Counted from the first letter of the stretch, positions 1 through 9,093 are shown. The stretch: DNA of 64,000 bases from JBCCGI01 sp039029355 (GCA_039029355.1 JBCCGI010000002.1:62001-126000); one strand, 5' to 3'. Numbers and translations are program-made. Notes: generated by a model from the letters alone, not told the origin.

Positions 1-53
1 CGCGCGAGAACCTCAGCGAGGACCTCTTCACCACGCGAGCCCTCGAGTCCTAG
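1..53 (+). CDS. C-terminal end of an upstream protein (partial)
   Basis: Only the last 16 codons are in the window; they read ...EDLFTTRALES and stop at TAG (51-53). The next gene starts 3 bp later, so the two are very probably co-transcribed. The tail resembles the C-terminus of LolA-like outer-membrane lipoprotein-sorting proteins, which often sit directly before a beta-barrel gene in planctomycete and proteobacterial operons. That assignment is inference from a few residues and from the neighbour. Confidence 0.35.
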   Translation, partial: RENLSEDLFTTRALES

Positions 54-56
54 CCG

Positions 57-1514
57 ATGCGCCCGGGTAGGAGGAGGTGGGCCGCGCTGCTGGCCGGCGC
101 GGCCGCGGCCGCGCCGGCGGCGGCGCAGGACGTCGAGGACCTGCTGGACGAGCTGACGCGCGACGTCGAGCTCATGGAGCAGCAGGACGCGGGCCTCGAC
201 GACCTGCTCTCCGACGACGGCCTGGACGAGCTGCTGGGAGGCATCGACGAACCGGCCCCCGACGCCGCCGCCGACTCTCCCCTGACCGACTGGAAGGGCT
301 TCGTCGAGCTGCGGCCGCGCGCCTACCTGCGCGACCACGACGACACCGACAAGAACGACGCCGAGCTGTTCCTCGAGGCCGAGCTCGAGCTGGACTTCCG
401 CTTCGGCGAGCGGCTGACCGGCTACTTCCGCCCACGGGTGTTCGTCGACGCGCTGAACGGCGACTCGAACCGCTTTGAGCCCTACGAGGCCTACCTCACC
501 TGGCAGGAGTCGAGCTGGGACCTGCGGGCGGGCCAGTTCGTCGAGAACTGGGGCATCGTCGACACGTTCAACCCGATCGACGTCGTCAACCGGCGCGACT
601 TCGCGACCGACTTCCTCGACCCGGACCGACTGGGCGAGCTGGGGGTGCGCTACCGGCGCTTCTTCGACGGGGGCGACACCATCGGCGAGCCGACGCTGTC
701 GCTGTACGCGCTGCCGACGTGGCGCGAGACGCGCTTCCCGGGCGAGGACTCGCGCTTCTCGTTCGACCAGCCGGGGATGCCGTTCGTCGAGGAGGACGGC
801 CTGGAGCCCTCGGGCTCGGAGCGCGGGCTCTACGCGGCGCGCTTCCAGAGCACGCTCACGACCGGTCCCGCGAACGCCGACCTGCAGCTGCTGGTGGCGC
901 GCGGCCCCGAGCGAGGCCCGCTAGCGGTGCCGGACCCGGGGGCAGCCGCGCCTCAGCTCGTGCCCGCCTACTACGGCGCGCGTACCTTCGGCGCCGGCCT
1001 GCGGGCGGTGCCGAACGAGGATGTCCTCGGGCACTTCCTGGCGACGCTCACGCTCAAGGCCGAGGTCGTCTTCAAGGACCCCTACCGCTTCGACGGATCG
1101 CCCATCGAGACGCCGGAGGACTACCTCGCCTACGTCGTGGGCGTCGACCGGCTCTTCTACGACCTGCTGCGCGCCCAGGATCAACTAACGGTTACGTTGG
1201 AATACGCGGGCGAGACCGGCGCGGATGATGCCGCGACGGTCTTCCGCCCCTTCCGCAACGACGTGATCGCGCGGGCCTTCTGGGAGGCGAACGACTTCGC
1301 TCGACGGTCGCTCGAGCTGCGGACCATCTACGATGTAGACACGAAAGAGGTGATCTGGGAGTCGATCTTCGAGACGCAGCTGCGCGCGATACACGAAGAC
1401 CTGAAGCTCAACGTCCAGCTTCAGCTGTTCGATCCGCCCGGCAATGGGGAGAGCGTCTTCGACTTCTTCCCGAACAACTCGCTGCTCGCGATCGGGCTGC
1501 GATGGGATCTGTGA
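57..1514 (+). CDS. Predicted outer-membrane beta-barrel protein (DUF1302/alginate-export-like)
   Basis: The protein has 485 residues. It opens with a basic n-region (MRPGRRRW), an Ala-rich hydrophobic stretch and an AAAQD signal-peptidase site. An acidic, probably helical segment follows at about 25-75. The rest (about 80-485) alternates polar and aromatic residues as in beta-barrel strands, with a segment near 155-185 (GQFVENWGIVDTFNPIDVVN) typical of DUF1302-type barrels, and ends in an aromatic strand (IGLRWDL). It likely sits in the outer membrane. The substrate is unknown. Its place right after another gene's stop suggests an export or lipid-handling operon that begins outside the window. 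Confidence 0.7.
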   Translation: MRPGRRRWAALLAGAAAAAPAAAQDVEDLLDELTRDVELMEQQDAGLDDLLSDDGLDELLGGIDEPAPDAAADSPLTDWKGFVELRPRAYLRDHDDTDKNDAELFLEAELELDFRFGERLTGYFRPRVFVDALNGDSNRFEPYEAYLTWQESSWDLRAGQFVENWGIVDTFNPIDVVNRRDFATDFLDPDRLGELGVRYRRFFDGGDTIGEPTLSLYALPTWRETRFPGEDSRFSFDQPGMPFVEEDGLEPSGSERGLYAARFQSTLTTGPANADLQLLVARGPERGPLAVPDPGAAAPQLVPAYYGARTFGAGLRAVPNEDVLGHFLATLTLKAEVVFKDPYRFDGSPIETPEDYLAYVVGVDRLFYDLLRAQDQLTVTLEYAGETGADDAATVFRPFRNDVIARAFWEANDFARRSLELRTIYDVDTKEVIWESIFETQLRAIHEDLKLNVQLQLFDPPGNGESVFDFFPNNSLLAIGLRWDL

Positions 1515-1641
1515 GGGGATCCCCCCGCGCCCGCGAGAGCTGAATAACTCCTTAGTCACAAAACACCGATCGAGCTGTTCCCGGCGTTGCGAATCGACGC
1601 GTGAAGGGAAGTGGACGCGAACTCCCAACCCGGCGTTGGGT

Positions 1642-1647
1642 TACACT
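1642..1647 (+). promoter_or_regulatory. Possible -10 box for the histidine kinase gene
   Basis: TACACT lies 47 bp before the chosen ATG (1695) inside the 180-bp gap after the barrel gene, which holds no gene. The same hexamer lies 10 bp before the start of the NYN gene (40484). No convincing -35 box is visible, so this is a weak call. Confidence 0.25.
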
Positions 1648-1694
1648 CGCGCCCGTCCAGACCTTGCCGTGCCTCCCCCTCAGCTGGCTCGGGA

Positions 1695-3911
1695 ATGACA
1701 AAAGCCCTGCTCACCGATCGGTTCGTACAGATCACGTGCATTGCCTTTGCGGTCCTGATCGGCTTCTACGCCGATCCGGTCATCGCCGTAGAGCAGAGGG
1801 TCTTCTTCGCGCTTCAGGTCGCTCCGCTTGCCATGCTGGGCTGGTCACTGGCGGCGGCGTTGAGACCTCTCCGCACGAGCTCTTCGCCCGCTGAGAAGCG
1901 CTTTTGGGCCCTGCTGGCGGCGGGCCTGGTGGCCTGGTGGCTCAGTCAGTTGATGTTCACGTTCGTCCCGCCGGAGCACCAGGGGACGGGCACGCTGCTC
2001 TGGGTCGACGGGCTGCAGCTGGGCAGCTTCCTGCTCCTGACGTTGGTGCTGAGTCAGCGCCCGCACCTGCCGGCGGCGGCGAGCTCGAAAGGGAACGGAC
2101 TGTCCCCGAGCTTCGCGCGGATCGCGATCGTCACGATCCTGCTGGGCGGGGCCGCCTACTTCGTGGTGATTCCCGCACGCTATGCGCCGGAGGAGTACCG
2201 CGGCGCGGTCCCCTCGCTCCTGCTGTTCATCCTCCTCGACACGCTGCTCGTCGCCGGCTTCCTCCTGCGGATGGCGCAGGCCCAAGGTCGGTGGAGGAGC
2301 ATCTACGGCCTGCTCGCAGCGGCGGCGACGCTCTGGTGGGCCGCCGACGTGCTGGACGGCCTCGTCTTTGCGGAGGCGCTCTGGCTGCCCGTCGGGACCG
2401 CCTGGGATCTGCCGTTCTACCTGTTCCCGGTGGCGATCACGGTGGCCTCGGCGGTGGCCGTCGGGCAGCCGGCCGATCCGCCGGAGCCGGTCCCCTTCCC
2501 CACCGCCCGTGAGACCTCGGTCAGCTGGTCGGTGCTGCCGCTGCTCCTCGCCGGGGTGATCCCGCTGCTGCACTTCGGGCTCTACGCGCTCGGCGGCCTC
2601 GACGGCGAGATCCGCGCCGCGCGCGAGGGCGTCGTGGTCACCGTCCTCGTGCTGCTTCTGCTGACGGCGCTGGTGCAGTCGCTGCTGCTGCGCGGACGGA
2701 ACCGCGAGCTGGAGTCGGCCTTCACCGTGCTGATCTCCAACGAGCAGCTACAGCAGGCCCAGCGCATGGAGGCGCTCGGCCGCCTGACCAGCGGGATCGC
2801 GCACGACTTCAACAACCTGCTGCTGGTGATCCGCGGCTCGGCCGAGATGCTGACCGGGAGCGTCCCCCACGCCCGCCTGACAGGGCAGGAGGGCACGCGC
2901 ATCCTCGACGCAACGCGGCGCGCCGAGGGGCTGATCGAGCAGCTCATGGCCTTCGGCCGCCAGCGGCCCCCGCAGCCCGAGCGACTCCTGCTGGGGCGGG
3001 AGCTCGACCAGCTAGAGCCGCTCCTCCAGCGCCTGATCGGCGAGGACGTCGAGCTGACGATCGACGCGACGCGCGAGGACCTCTGCGTGCGGATCGACCG
3101 CAACCAGCTCGCGCAGGTGGTGCTCAACCTGGCGATCAACGCGCGCGCCGCGATGCCCGGAGGCGGCAGCCTCGAGCTCTACCTCCAGCGAACGCTCGTC
3201 GACGTGGGCGAGGATGCGCCGGCGCCGGGCGAGTACGCCGAGCTCGTCGTGCGCGACTCGGGGCACGGCATGGACGACGCGACGCGGCGGCGCGCGATCG
3301 AGCCTTCGTTCACGACCAAGGAGGGCGGCAGCGGGCTCGGGCTCGCGACCACGCGCGGGATCGTCCACGAGCTCGGTGGAGCGATGCGGCTCACCAGCGA
3401 GCCCGGCCGCGGCACCGATGTCCGCATCCTGCTGCCGCTGCTCGAGACGATTCCCGCGACGGACGAGATACCGCGTCCCGAGCCGATCGCGCCGACCGCA
3501 CCGGTTCCGTCACGCCCTGGCGGCGAGACGATCCTGGTCGTCGAGGACGAGGCGGAAGTACGCGAGCTCACGCGCCAGTGGCTCGCGGCCAGCGGGTATC
3601 GCGTGCTTGTCGCCGCCAACGCGTCCGAGGCGCAGCGCGTGCTCAGCGAGGACGCGAACACACCGGACCTCCTGGTCGTCGACATGGTGCTGCCGGACCT
3701 CAACGGCATCGAGCTCGCGCGCTCGCTCAACCTCCCGCGCATGCCCGTCGTCTTGACCTCGGGCTATTCGGCGGACTCGCTGAACGACCGCGGGCTGTCC
3801 TCGACGGGCTGCGCCTTCCTGCAGAAGCCCTACGCGCTCGAGGACCTGGAGCGGCTGGTCGGCGAGGAGCTCGAGGCCGCACAGGCCGCCGCATCCGCGG
3901 AAGGCGCTTAG
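1695..3911 (+). CDS. Membrane hybrid histidine kinase with C-terminal receiver domain
   Basis: The protein has 738 residues from the ATG at 1695. A longer reading from 1611 would add a Ser/Pro/Arg-rich stretch that does not look coding. Residues 1-340 form about eight hydrophobic membrane segments. A short coiled linker leads to the HisKA box (GRLTSGIAHDFNN, phospho-acceptor His about 370), then the HATPase_c N box (NLAINARAAM) and G boxes (GHGMDD, GGSGLGLAT). The receiver domain (about 615-730) has the acidic pair in VVEDEAE, the acceptor Asp about 663 in VVDMVLPD and the Lys in LQKPYA. It should autophosphorylate on His and pass phosphate to its own Asp. No DNA-binding output domain or separate regulator is adjacent. 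The input signal is unknown. Confidence 0.9.
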   Translation: MTKALLTDRFVQITCIAFAVLIGFYADPVIAVEQRVFFALQVAPLAMLGWSLAAALRPLRTSSSPAEKRFWALLAAGLVAWWLSQLMFTFVPPEHQGTGTLLWVDGLQLGSFLLLTLVLSQRPHLPAAASSKGNGLSPSFARIAIVTILLGGAAYFVVIPARYAPEEYRGAVPSLLLFILLDTLLVAGFLLRMAQAQGRWRSIYGLLAAAATLWWAADVLDGLVFAEALWLPVGTAWDLPFYLFPVAITVASAVAVGQPADPPEPVPFPTARETSVSWSVLPLLLAGVIPLLHFGLYALGGLDGEIRAAREGVVVTVLVLLLLTALVQSLLLRGRNRELESAFTVLISNEQLQQAQRMEALGRLTSGIAHDFNNLLLVIRGSAEMLTGSVPHARLTGQEGTRILDATRRAEGLIEQLMAFGRQRPPQPERLLLGRELDQLEPLLQRLIGEDVELTIDATREDLCVRIDRNQLAQVVLNLAINARAAMPGGGSLELYLQRTLVDVGEDAPAPGEYAELVVRDSGHGMDDATRRRAIEPSFTTKEGGSGLGLATTRGIVHELGGAMRLTSEPGRGTDVRILLPLLETIPATDEIPRPEPIAPTAPVPSRPGGETILVVEDEAEVRELTRQWLAASGYRVLVAANASEAQRVLSEDANTPDLLVVDMVLPDLNGIELARSLNLPRMPVVLTSGYSADSLNDRGLSSTGCAFLQKPYALEDLERLVGEELEAAQAAASAEGA

Positions 3912-4007
3912 GGCTCGCGCCGAGGCGCGCGAGGCGCCCCCGGACGAACGCGCCCGTGGCATCATGGACGTCGGCCCGCCCCCGCCGACTTTTAAGGAGT
4001 TGAAACC

Positions 4008-5294
4008 ATGAAGAGGCTCGTGACGCTCCTCCCGCTCCTGCTTGCCGCTCCGCTCGCCGAGGCCGGCATCCTCACCGTCGGCCCATCCGGGACCTTCCCC
4101 GACATCCAGCCCGCGATCGACGCGGCGATGCCGGGGGACGTGCTGCTGATCGAGCCCGGGCTCTACTCGGAGTTCGTGCTGAACAAGTCGCTGCGCCTAT
4201 ACGGGCAGCCCGGCGCCACGGTTCAGGGCTTGTCGACCGCGGCGGCACCGGTCACGGTGACCGGCATCGCGGCCGACGAGCACGCGATGATCGCCGGGCT
4301 TTCCATCGGACCGTCGGCGGTGTCGTGCCTGTTCGCCTCGTGCCCGTCGGCCGAGATCGTCGGCAACGCGGGTACGATCGTGCTGCAGGAGCTCGACGCG
4401 GTCGGCGTCCGCCTCGACCAGAACGCGCTGGTCGTGATGACAGCGACGCGCTCGGAGGGCTTCGGCTCGGCGGGGCCGGGCTACGGCGTGTCGGTCGCCA
4501 CGACCGAGCTGTGGCTCGTGGGCTGCGAGCTGGAGGGCGGAGGCGCCTCCAGCACCTTCTACGACACGACGGCCTCGGGTCCGGGCCTCATCGCCGAGGA
4601 CGCGGCGGTCTACGTGGCCGAGTCGACGGTGCGCGGCGGCGACGGCGGCACCATCGTCGGCAGCTGCTTCGGCGGACCGACCTTCGTCGGCCTGTCGGGC
4701 AGCCCCGGCATCGAGGCCGGTGGCGGGTCGTTCGTGAAGGTCGTTTCCGGCCCCGGGCAGACCATCACCGGCGGATCGGGGGGCTTTACGAGCTCGGGAT
4801 GCCCCGGCGCGGGCGCCCCGGGCGTACGGCTGACCGGCACGGCGCAACTGCTGGCGGTCGACTCGATCGCGATCGCGGGCGGGCTGGACTACGGCTCGGC
4901 CGTCCCGAAGCCGCCGGTCGAGGTCAACGACGCGGCGGCGAGCGTGCAGACCGCGCTGACCTACCCGCTGCTGAGCGCGCCGACTTCGACTTCGCCGGGC
5001 GCGACGGTGGCCCTGAACGCGTCGGGGAACCCCGGCGCTTCGCTGGTGCTCTTCGCCGCGCTCAGCCCGTCGTCGCTGCTGCTGATTCCGGGCGTCGATG
5101 GAGCGACGTTGCTGGATCCGTCGCAGGCCGTCGCCTTCGGCGCGGTGCCGCTGAGCGTGATGGGTTCGGCGAGCTTCCCGCTGGCGCTGCCGGCGGTGCC
5201 GACGCTGGTCGGCCTGCTTGCGGTCTTCCAGGGCGTCGAGCTTGGAGGGCCGCAGACGGCGCTGACCAACCCCGCCTTCGTCACGATTCTATGA
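4008..5294 (+). CDS. Secreted beta-helix-type protein
   Basis: The protein has 428 residues and a cleavable signal peptide (MKRLVTLLPLLLAAPLAEA). A good Shine-Dalgarno sequence (AAGGAG, 8 bp upstream) fixes the start. The first mature segment (VGPSGTFPDIQPAIDAAMPGD) is the classic entry into right-handed parallel beta-helix proteins (pectate-lyase or NosD-like fold): a surface repeat platform followed by short Gly/Ser/Thr-rich rungs to about residue 280. The C-terminal part (about 300-428) resembles the small beta-sandwich tail common in secreted planctomycete proteins. No catalytic residues can be named; a structural or surface role is as likely as an enzyme. Confidence 0.7.
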   Translation: MKRLVTLLPLLLAAPLAEAGILTVGPSGTFPDIQPAIDAAMPGDVLLIEPGLYSEFVLNKSLRLYGQPGATVQGLSTAAAPVTVTGIAADEHAMIAGLSIGPSAVSCLFASCPSAEIVGNAGTIVLQELDAVGVRLDQNALVVMTATRSEGFGSAGPGYGVSVATTELWLVGCELEGGGASSTFYDTTASGPGLIAEDAAVYVAESTVRGGDGGTIVGSCFGGPTFVGLSGSPGIEAGGGSFVKVVSGPGQTITGGSGGFTSSGCPGAGAPGVRLTGTAQLLAVDSIAIAGGLDYGSAVPKPPVEVNDAAASVQTALTYPLLSAPTSTSPGATVALNASGNPGASLVLFAALSPSSLLLIPGVDGATLLDPSQAVAFGAVPLSVMGSASFPLALPAVPTLVGLLAVFQGVELGGPQTALTNPAFVTIL

Positions 5295-5404
5295 GCGAGC
5301 GGCGGAACCCGCAGTCGGCCTTGCCGCGACGGAGGTTGACGCTACGGTGGTCTTTGGTGGCAACTGTGCACATCATAGACACCCATATTCAAAGAGCAGC
5401 CACT

Positions 5405-5935
5405 TTGAAAACTCCTTTCCGCCTGCTTTCCCTGTTAGCCCCGCTCGGCTTCGCCGCGCTCCTGGCGGCAACGCCGCCCAACGTCACCGACGGCCCCTGC
5501 AAGCCGAAGCTGTCGATCAGCGGCGGCGACTGCCTGGGCGAGACCGCTGACTTCTGCGTCTGGGTCGAACCCGGCTGCGGCGTCTGCGTCATGCTCGGGC
5601 TCAGCGCGGGGCCCACCGTCATCGATGGGATCCACTTCCCGCTCGGCGACCCGATCAACCCGCCGCTGATCGAGACGATCGCGCCGCCGCCGGGCGACAT
5701 CTGCACCTGGGTGAAGATCCCGGAGATCCCCGAGCTCGCCGGGCTCGAGATCTTCTATCTCGCCTACGGCTACGACCCGACGACCGGCATCATCGACATC
5801 GGCACCAACGGTTCGCTCACGCTATGCGAGGACGACTGTGACGGTGACGACGACGACGACGACGACGATGATGACGACGACGACGACGGTCACGACGACG
5901 ACGACGACGACGATTGCGACGACGACGACGACTAG
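5405..5935 (+). CDS. Small secreted protein with poly-aspartate tail
   Basis: From a TTG at 5405 the protein has 176 residues, starting with a good signal peptide (LKTPFRLLSLLAPLGFAALLAA). In-frame GTG codons at 5357 and 5366 are alternative starts. The mature part has Cys pairs (CKPKLS, GDCLGETADFC, PGCGVCVM, DICTW), suggesting disulfides in a small beta domain. The last about 35 residues are almost all Asp, broken by GHD and a Cys. Such a tail would bind Ca2+ or other cations or charge the cell surface. The codons are nearly uniform GAC, so tail length could vary by slippage. The family was not recognised. The gene converges on a gamma-carboxylase-like gene. Confidence 0.6.
   Translation: MKTPFRLLSLLAPLGFAALLAATPPNVTDGPCKPKLSISGGDCLGETADFCVWVEPGCGVCVMLGLSAGPTVIDGIHFPLGDPINPPLIETIAPPPGDICTWVKIPEIPELAGLEIFYLAYGYDPTTGIIDIGTNGSLTLCEDDCDGDDDDDDDDDDDDDDGHDDDDDDDCDDDDD
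5845..5932 (+). repeat. GAC trinucleotide repeat encoding poly-Asp
   Basis: A nearly uninterrupted run of GAC codons, with a few GAT, one GGT-CAC and one TGC, forms the 3' end of the secreted protein gene. The tract is a candidate for length variation by replication slippage. Confidence 0.85.
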
Positions 5936-5956
5936 CGCGTCGCGTTCACGAACGGA

Positions 5957-5979
5957 GGCGGGGGGTAACGCCCTCCGCC
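5957..5979. terminator. Hairpin between convergent genes (likely bidirectional terminator)
   Basis: GGCGGGGGG pairs with CCCTCCGCC around a TAACG loop (9 bp with one G-U). It lies between the poly-Asp gene stop (5935) and the stop of the opposing gene (5981). There is no clear U-tract on either side, so termination strength is uncertain. Confidence 0.5.
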
Positions 5980-5980
5980 C

Positions 5981-7519
5981 CTAGCGCTCCTCCTCGCCCT
6001 CGGGGAACAGCGGCTCGGTCAGCGGATAGATCCAGTCCGCCGGCGGCCGCCAGGGAATGCGGATCTCGGTCAGATCGCGGTCCTGGTCGAGCAGGAGCTC
6101 AGGCTCGCGCCCGTTGAGCGAAACGGCCACCTGCGCGTAGACCTCGACCTCCTCGACGCCGCGCTCGCGGAAGCGCTCCTCCAGGTGGTGCGCGAACTGC
6201 ACGACCATGTCGGGCCGCGACGACATCTTCGAGATCTGCTTGGAGGTCAGGAAGTCGCGCAGCCGGACCGAATAGTCGCGCCCCGTGGCCTTGTCGCGCA
6301 CGCGGAAGCGTGAACGCGAGTCCTTGTCGCGCAGCTTCATGTGCCAGGCGTAGCGGTGCCCCTCCTCGGTCCAGTGCACGTGGCCCGGGATAACGTAGTG
6401 CCGGAGCGGGATCAGGATCTGTGCCCCCGCCCAGCCCGCGAGCAGCGCCAGCGCGCCCTTCGAGAGCGGTGAGCCCGCGCGGTCCGCGGCGAGGAGCGGC
6501 TCGCCCTGCGCCGATCCGCCGAGGGCGAGCTGCGTGTAGTGGCCGACCAGCAGCCCGGCGACGCCGGCGAGAAGGACCGGCACCGGCCCGACAATGCTGA
6601 GGTCGAGCAGCCAGATCACCAGCGACGCTCCGCAGGCGAAGCCGAACACGCCGCCGCCGAAGCGGCGCTCCCGAAACGCCGCGGCGACGCTCCGCGGCCA
6701 GTCGGGCGGGAAGAAGATCGTCGTCATCGCGATCATCGCCCACGGGAAGATCCCGATGCCGAACAGGCGCGAGTTCATCACGTGGAACAGCGCCGCCGCG
6801 AGGAAGGCCGGCACGCGCGTCCTTGCGCTCAGCAAGAGGAACGGCACGAAGAGGTCCAGCAGCAGCGAGCCATACGTCGCCGCCCACACCACGGGCTCGC
6901 GCGTGAAGAGCGGCCCGATCAGCGGGAAGTCGGTGCGGCCGGCGAGCCAGTCGCGCAGGGGCTCACCGTGAAGCCAGTCGTAGTTGAGCTTCGCCACCCC
7001 GCCGAAGAAGTACGGCACGCCGACCTGGAAGCGCAGGAGCGCGATGGTCCAGGCTGGGACGGTCGCATCGCTCGCCCCCCCGCGCCGCCGCGCGTCCACG
7101 GACCAGATGCGCGGCGCCGGCACCAGGATCATCAGGAACGAGATCAGGCAGACGAGGTAGATGTGGTTGAGATAGCGGGTCTTGTCGAGCAGGAAGATGT
7201 AGGTGATCGACAGGAACACGACCGCCGCCGCCAGGCGGTAGCGAAACCCGATCGCCACGCACAGGGCCGCCAAGGCCAGCACGACGAAGTGCGCCTCCAG
7301 CCCCCATCCCGGCCACGGGCGCACGAAGTCGAACGGCCAGTAGGTGAAGAGGAAGCGCGGCTCCTTGTAGTGCGAGTCGACCCAGCCGGCCAGGAAGAAG
7401 CGCAGGACCTCCCAGACCATGATGACGCCGAAGGCGATCCGGAAGAACGCCAGCGATGCGGCGTCGACCGGAGCGTTCAGGCGCCGCGCCCAGCCGGTGG
7501 GTTGGCCGGCGTCGTTCAA
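5981..7519 (-). CDS. Vitamin K-dependent gamma-carboxylase-like (VKGC/HTTM) membrane protein
   Basis: The protein has 512 residues. Residues 1-320 carry several membrane segments of the HTTM/VKGC family, including YLNHIYLVCLISFL (about 116-129), which matches the NNH-Y region of carboxylases, and YFFGGVAKLNYDWLHG (170-185). Lys177 there aligns with human GGCX Lys218, the residue that starts vitamin K epoxidation. The C-terminal soluble part has the TEEGHRYAWHMKLRDK block typical of bacterial homologues. In animals the enzyme carboxylates Glu; bacterial substrates are mostly unknown. The start overlaps the stop of the acyl-ligase gene by 4 bp (ATGA), so the two are translationally coupled. Family assignment is firm, function is inference. 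Confidence 0.85.
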   Translation of the reverse strand: MNDAGQPTGWARRLNAPVDAASLAFFRIAFGVIMVWEVLRFFLAGWVDSHYKEPRFLFTYWPFDFVRPWPGWGLEAHFVVLALAALCVAIGFRYRLAAAVVFLSITYIFLLDKTRYLNHIYLVCLISFLMILVPAPRIWSVDARRRGGASDATVPAWTIALLRFQVGVPYFFGGVAKLNYDWLHGEPLRDWLAGRTDFPLIGPLFTREPVVWAATYGSLLLDLFVPFLLLSARTRVPAFLAAALFHVMNSRLFGIGIFPWAMIAMTTIFFPPDWPRSVAAAFRERRFGGGVFGFACGASLVIWLLDLSIVGPVPVLLAGVAGLLVGHYTQLALGGSAQGEPLLAADRAGSPLSKGALALLAGWAGAQILIPLRHYVIPGHVHWTEEGHRYAWHMKLRDKDSRSRFRVRDKATGRDYSVRLRDFLTSKQISKMSSRPDMVVQFAHHLEERFRERGVEEVEVYAQVAVSLNGREPELLLDQDRDLTEIRIPWRPPADWIYPLTEPLFPEGEEER

Positions 7520-9093
7520 TTGACCTGCCGTTCTTGGCCCTCCCAGAACGGCTTGCGCAACTCGCCCTTTCTCACCTTGCCGCTGGGTGTGCGCGGCAGC
7601 TCGTCGATGAAGTCGACCGACTTCGGCACCTTGAAGCTCGCGATCTCGCCGCGTGCGAGAGCCAGGATCTCGTGGGGCTTGGCGGTCTGGCCGGGCTTCA
7701 GCACGACCATCGCCTTGACCTCTTCACCCCAACGCTCGCTCGGCACGCCGATGACCGCGCACTCGGCGACGGCGGGGTGGCCGACGATCGCGCTCTCGAC
7801 CTCGGCGGGATAGATATTCTCGCCCGCGTAGATGATCATGTCCTTCACGCGGTCGCAGACGAAGACGTAGCCGTCCTCGTCGAGGTACCCGGCGTCGCCG
7901 GTGTGCAGCCAGCCGTCGCGCAGCGTATCGGAGGTGGCGTCGGGGCGGTTCCAGTAGCCCGTCATGTTCGCCGGCGAGTGGAGGCAGATCTCGCCGATCT
8001 CGCGTGCACCGAGCTCGCCGCCCTGCTCGTCGATGACCTTCGCGCGGACGCCCGGGTACGGGCGGCCCGCGGCCTTCAGGCGCTCGCTCTCGAGGTCGTG
8101 GTGGTCGTTGGGCCGCAGGAAGACCGCGGTGTTGCCGGTCTCGGTCAGACCGTAGATCTGGCCGAACTCGCAGCCGAAGGTCTGGATCGACTCCTTGAGC
8201 AGCGGCGTCGGGATCGGCGAGCCGCCGTAGATCATGTGGGTCAGCGTGGCGAAGTCGGTGCCCTTGCAGCTCGGCTCGCTGAGCATCATCCCGAGCATCG
8301 CCGGCACCAGGCAGACCTTGGTAACGCGATGCCGCTCGATCAGCGACAGGGCCTGATGCGCGATGAAGGCGTCCTGCACGACGTTCTTCGCGCCGGCGTT
8401 GAGCCCCGTGATCGCCCACCAGAAGCCGCCGATGTGGAACATCGGGAAGCACTGCAGGCTGACGTCGTCCTCGCGGAAGCCGATCCAATCGTCGCCGGCC
8501 GCGTGCATCGAACGGATCACAGCGAAGAACGAGCGGTTGGGGAGCATGACCCCCTTCGGCTGCCCGGTGGTGCCGCTGGTGTGCATCTGCACCACGACCT
8601 CCTCGGGGTCCGCGGGCAGCCCCGGGTCGTCGGCCGGAGCCGCATCGCGCCACGCCACGTACGGCCGCCACTCGGCGTGGTCGCCCGACATCGTGATGAT
8701 GTGCTTGACGGTCGTGAGCTGATCGCGGATCTCCTCGACCTTGCCGAACAGCTCCTCGCTGACGAACAACACCTCGGCCGCGCCGTCGTTGACGATGTAG
8801 GCGATCTCCTTCGGCGCGAGCCGCCAGTTGATGCCCTGGATCACGCCGCGCGCCTTGGCGATACCGAACTGGAGCTCATACACGTGGTCGGAGTCCTGGG
8901 TCACCGTCGCGCAGCGCGTGCCGGGACGCAGCCCGAGCCCGAGCAGCGCCTGGGCGACCCGGCTGGCGGCCCGATCCAGCTCGGCGAAGCTGGTCTCGCG
9001 ATCCTCGAACGCAAGGGCAACGCGATCACCGCGTTCCGCCGCGTGGAAGCGCGTCATGTCGGCGAGCGTCTGGATATCGAAGCGGTCCGCCAT
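7516..9093 (-). CDS. FadD10/ScoC-like fatty acyl-AMP ligase
   Basis: The protein has 525 residues and is an ANL-superfamily adenylating enzyme: TSGTTGQPKG (P-loop), YGLTETG (A5), GWLHTGD (A7), DRVKDMIIYAGENIYP (hinge and A8) and PSGKVRKG (A10 Lys). A strong Shine-Dalgarno (AGGAGGA) precedes the ATG. Several blocks match mycobacterial FadD10 (Rv0099) more closely than generic FadD proteins: NRSFFAV, HIGGFWWAITGL, CLVPAML, AAGRPYPGV, SPANMTGYWNRPD. FadD10 and ScoC activate a fatty acid and load it on a carrier protein at the first step of isonitrile lipopeptide synthesis. The gene runs divergently from the ScoE/ScoD-like genes, which supports the same role. Recognition of the Rv0099 resemblance is from memory. 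Confidence 0.85.
   Translation of the reverse strand: MADRFDIQTLADMTRFHAAERGDRVALAFEDRETSFAELDRAASRVAQALLGLGLRPGTRCATVTQDSDHVYELQFGIAKARGVIQGINWRLAPKEIAYIVNDGAAEVLFVSEELFGKVEEIRDQLTTVKHIITMSGDHAEWRPYVAWRDAAPADDPGLPADPEEVVVQMHTSGTTGQPKGVMLPNRSFFAVIRSMHAAGDDWIGFREDDVSLQCFPMFHIGGFWWAITGLNAGAKNVVQDAFIAHQALSLIERHRVTKVCLVPAMLGMMLSEPSCKGTDFATLTHMIYGGSPIPTPLLKESIQTFGCEFGQIYGLTETGNTAVFLRPNDHHDLESERLKAAGRPYPGVRAKVIDEQGGELGAREIGEICLHSPANMTGYWNRPDATSDTLRDGWLHTGDAGYLDEDGYVFVCDRVKDMIIYAGENIYPAEVESAIVGHPAVAECAVIGVPSERWGEEVKAMVVLKPGQTAKPHEILALARGEIASFKVPKSVDFIDELPRTPSGKVRKGELRKPFWEGQERQVN

Noticed and set aside
1611..1694. Longer start for the histidine kinase
   Set aside because: The extra 28 residues are Ser/Pro/Arg-rich, overlap a promoter-like hexamer and precede a natural membrane-protein start at 1695.
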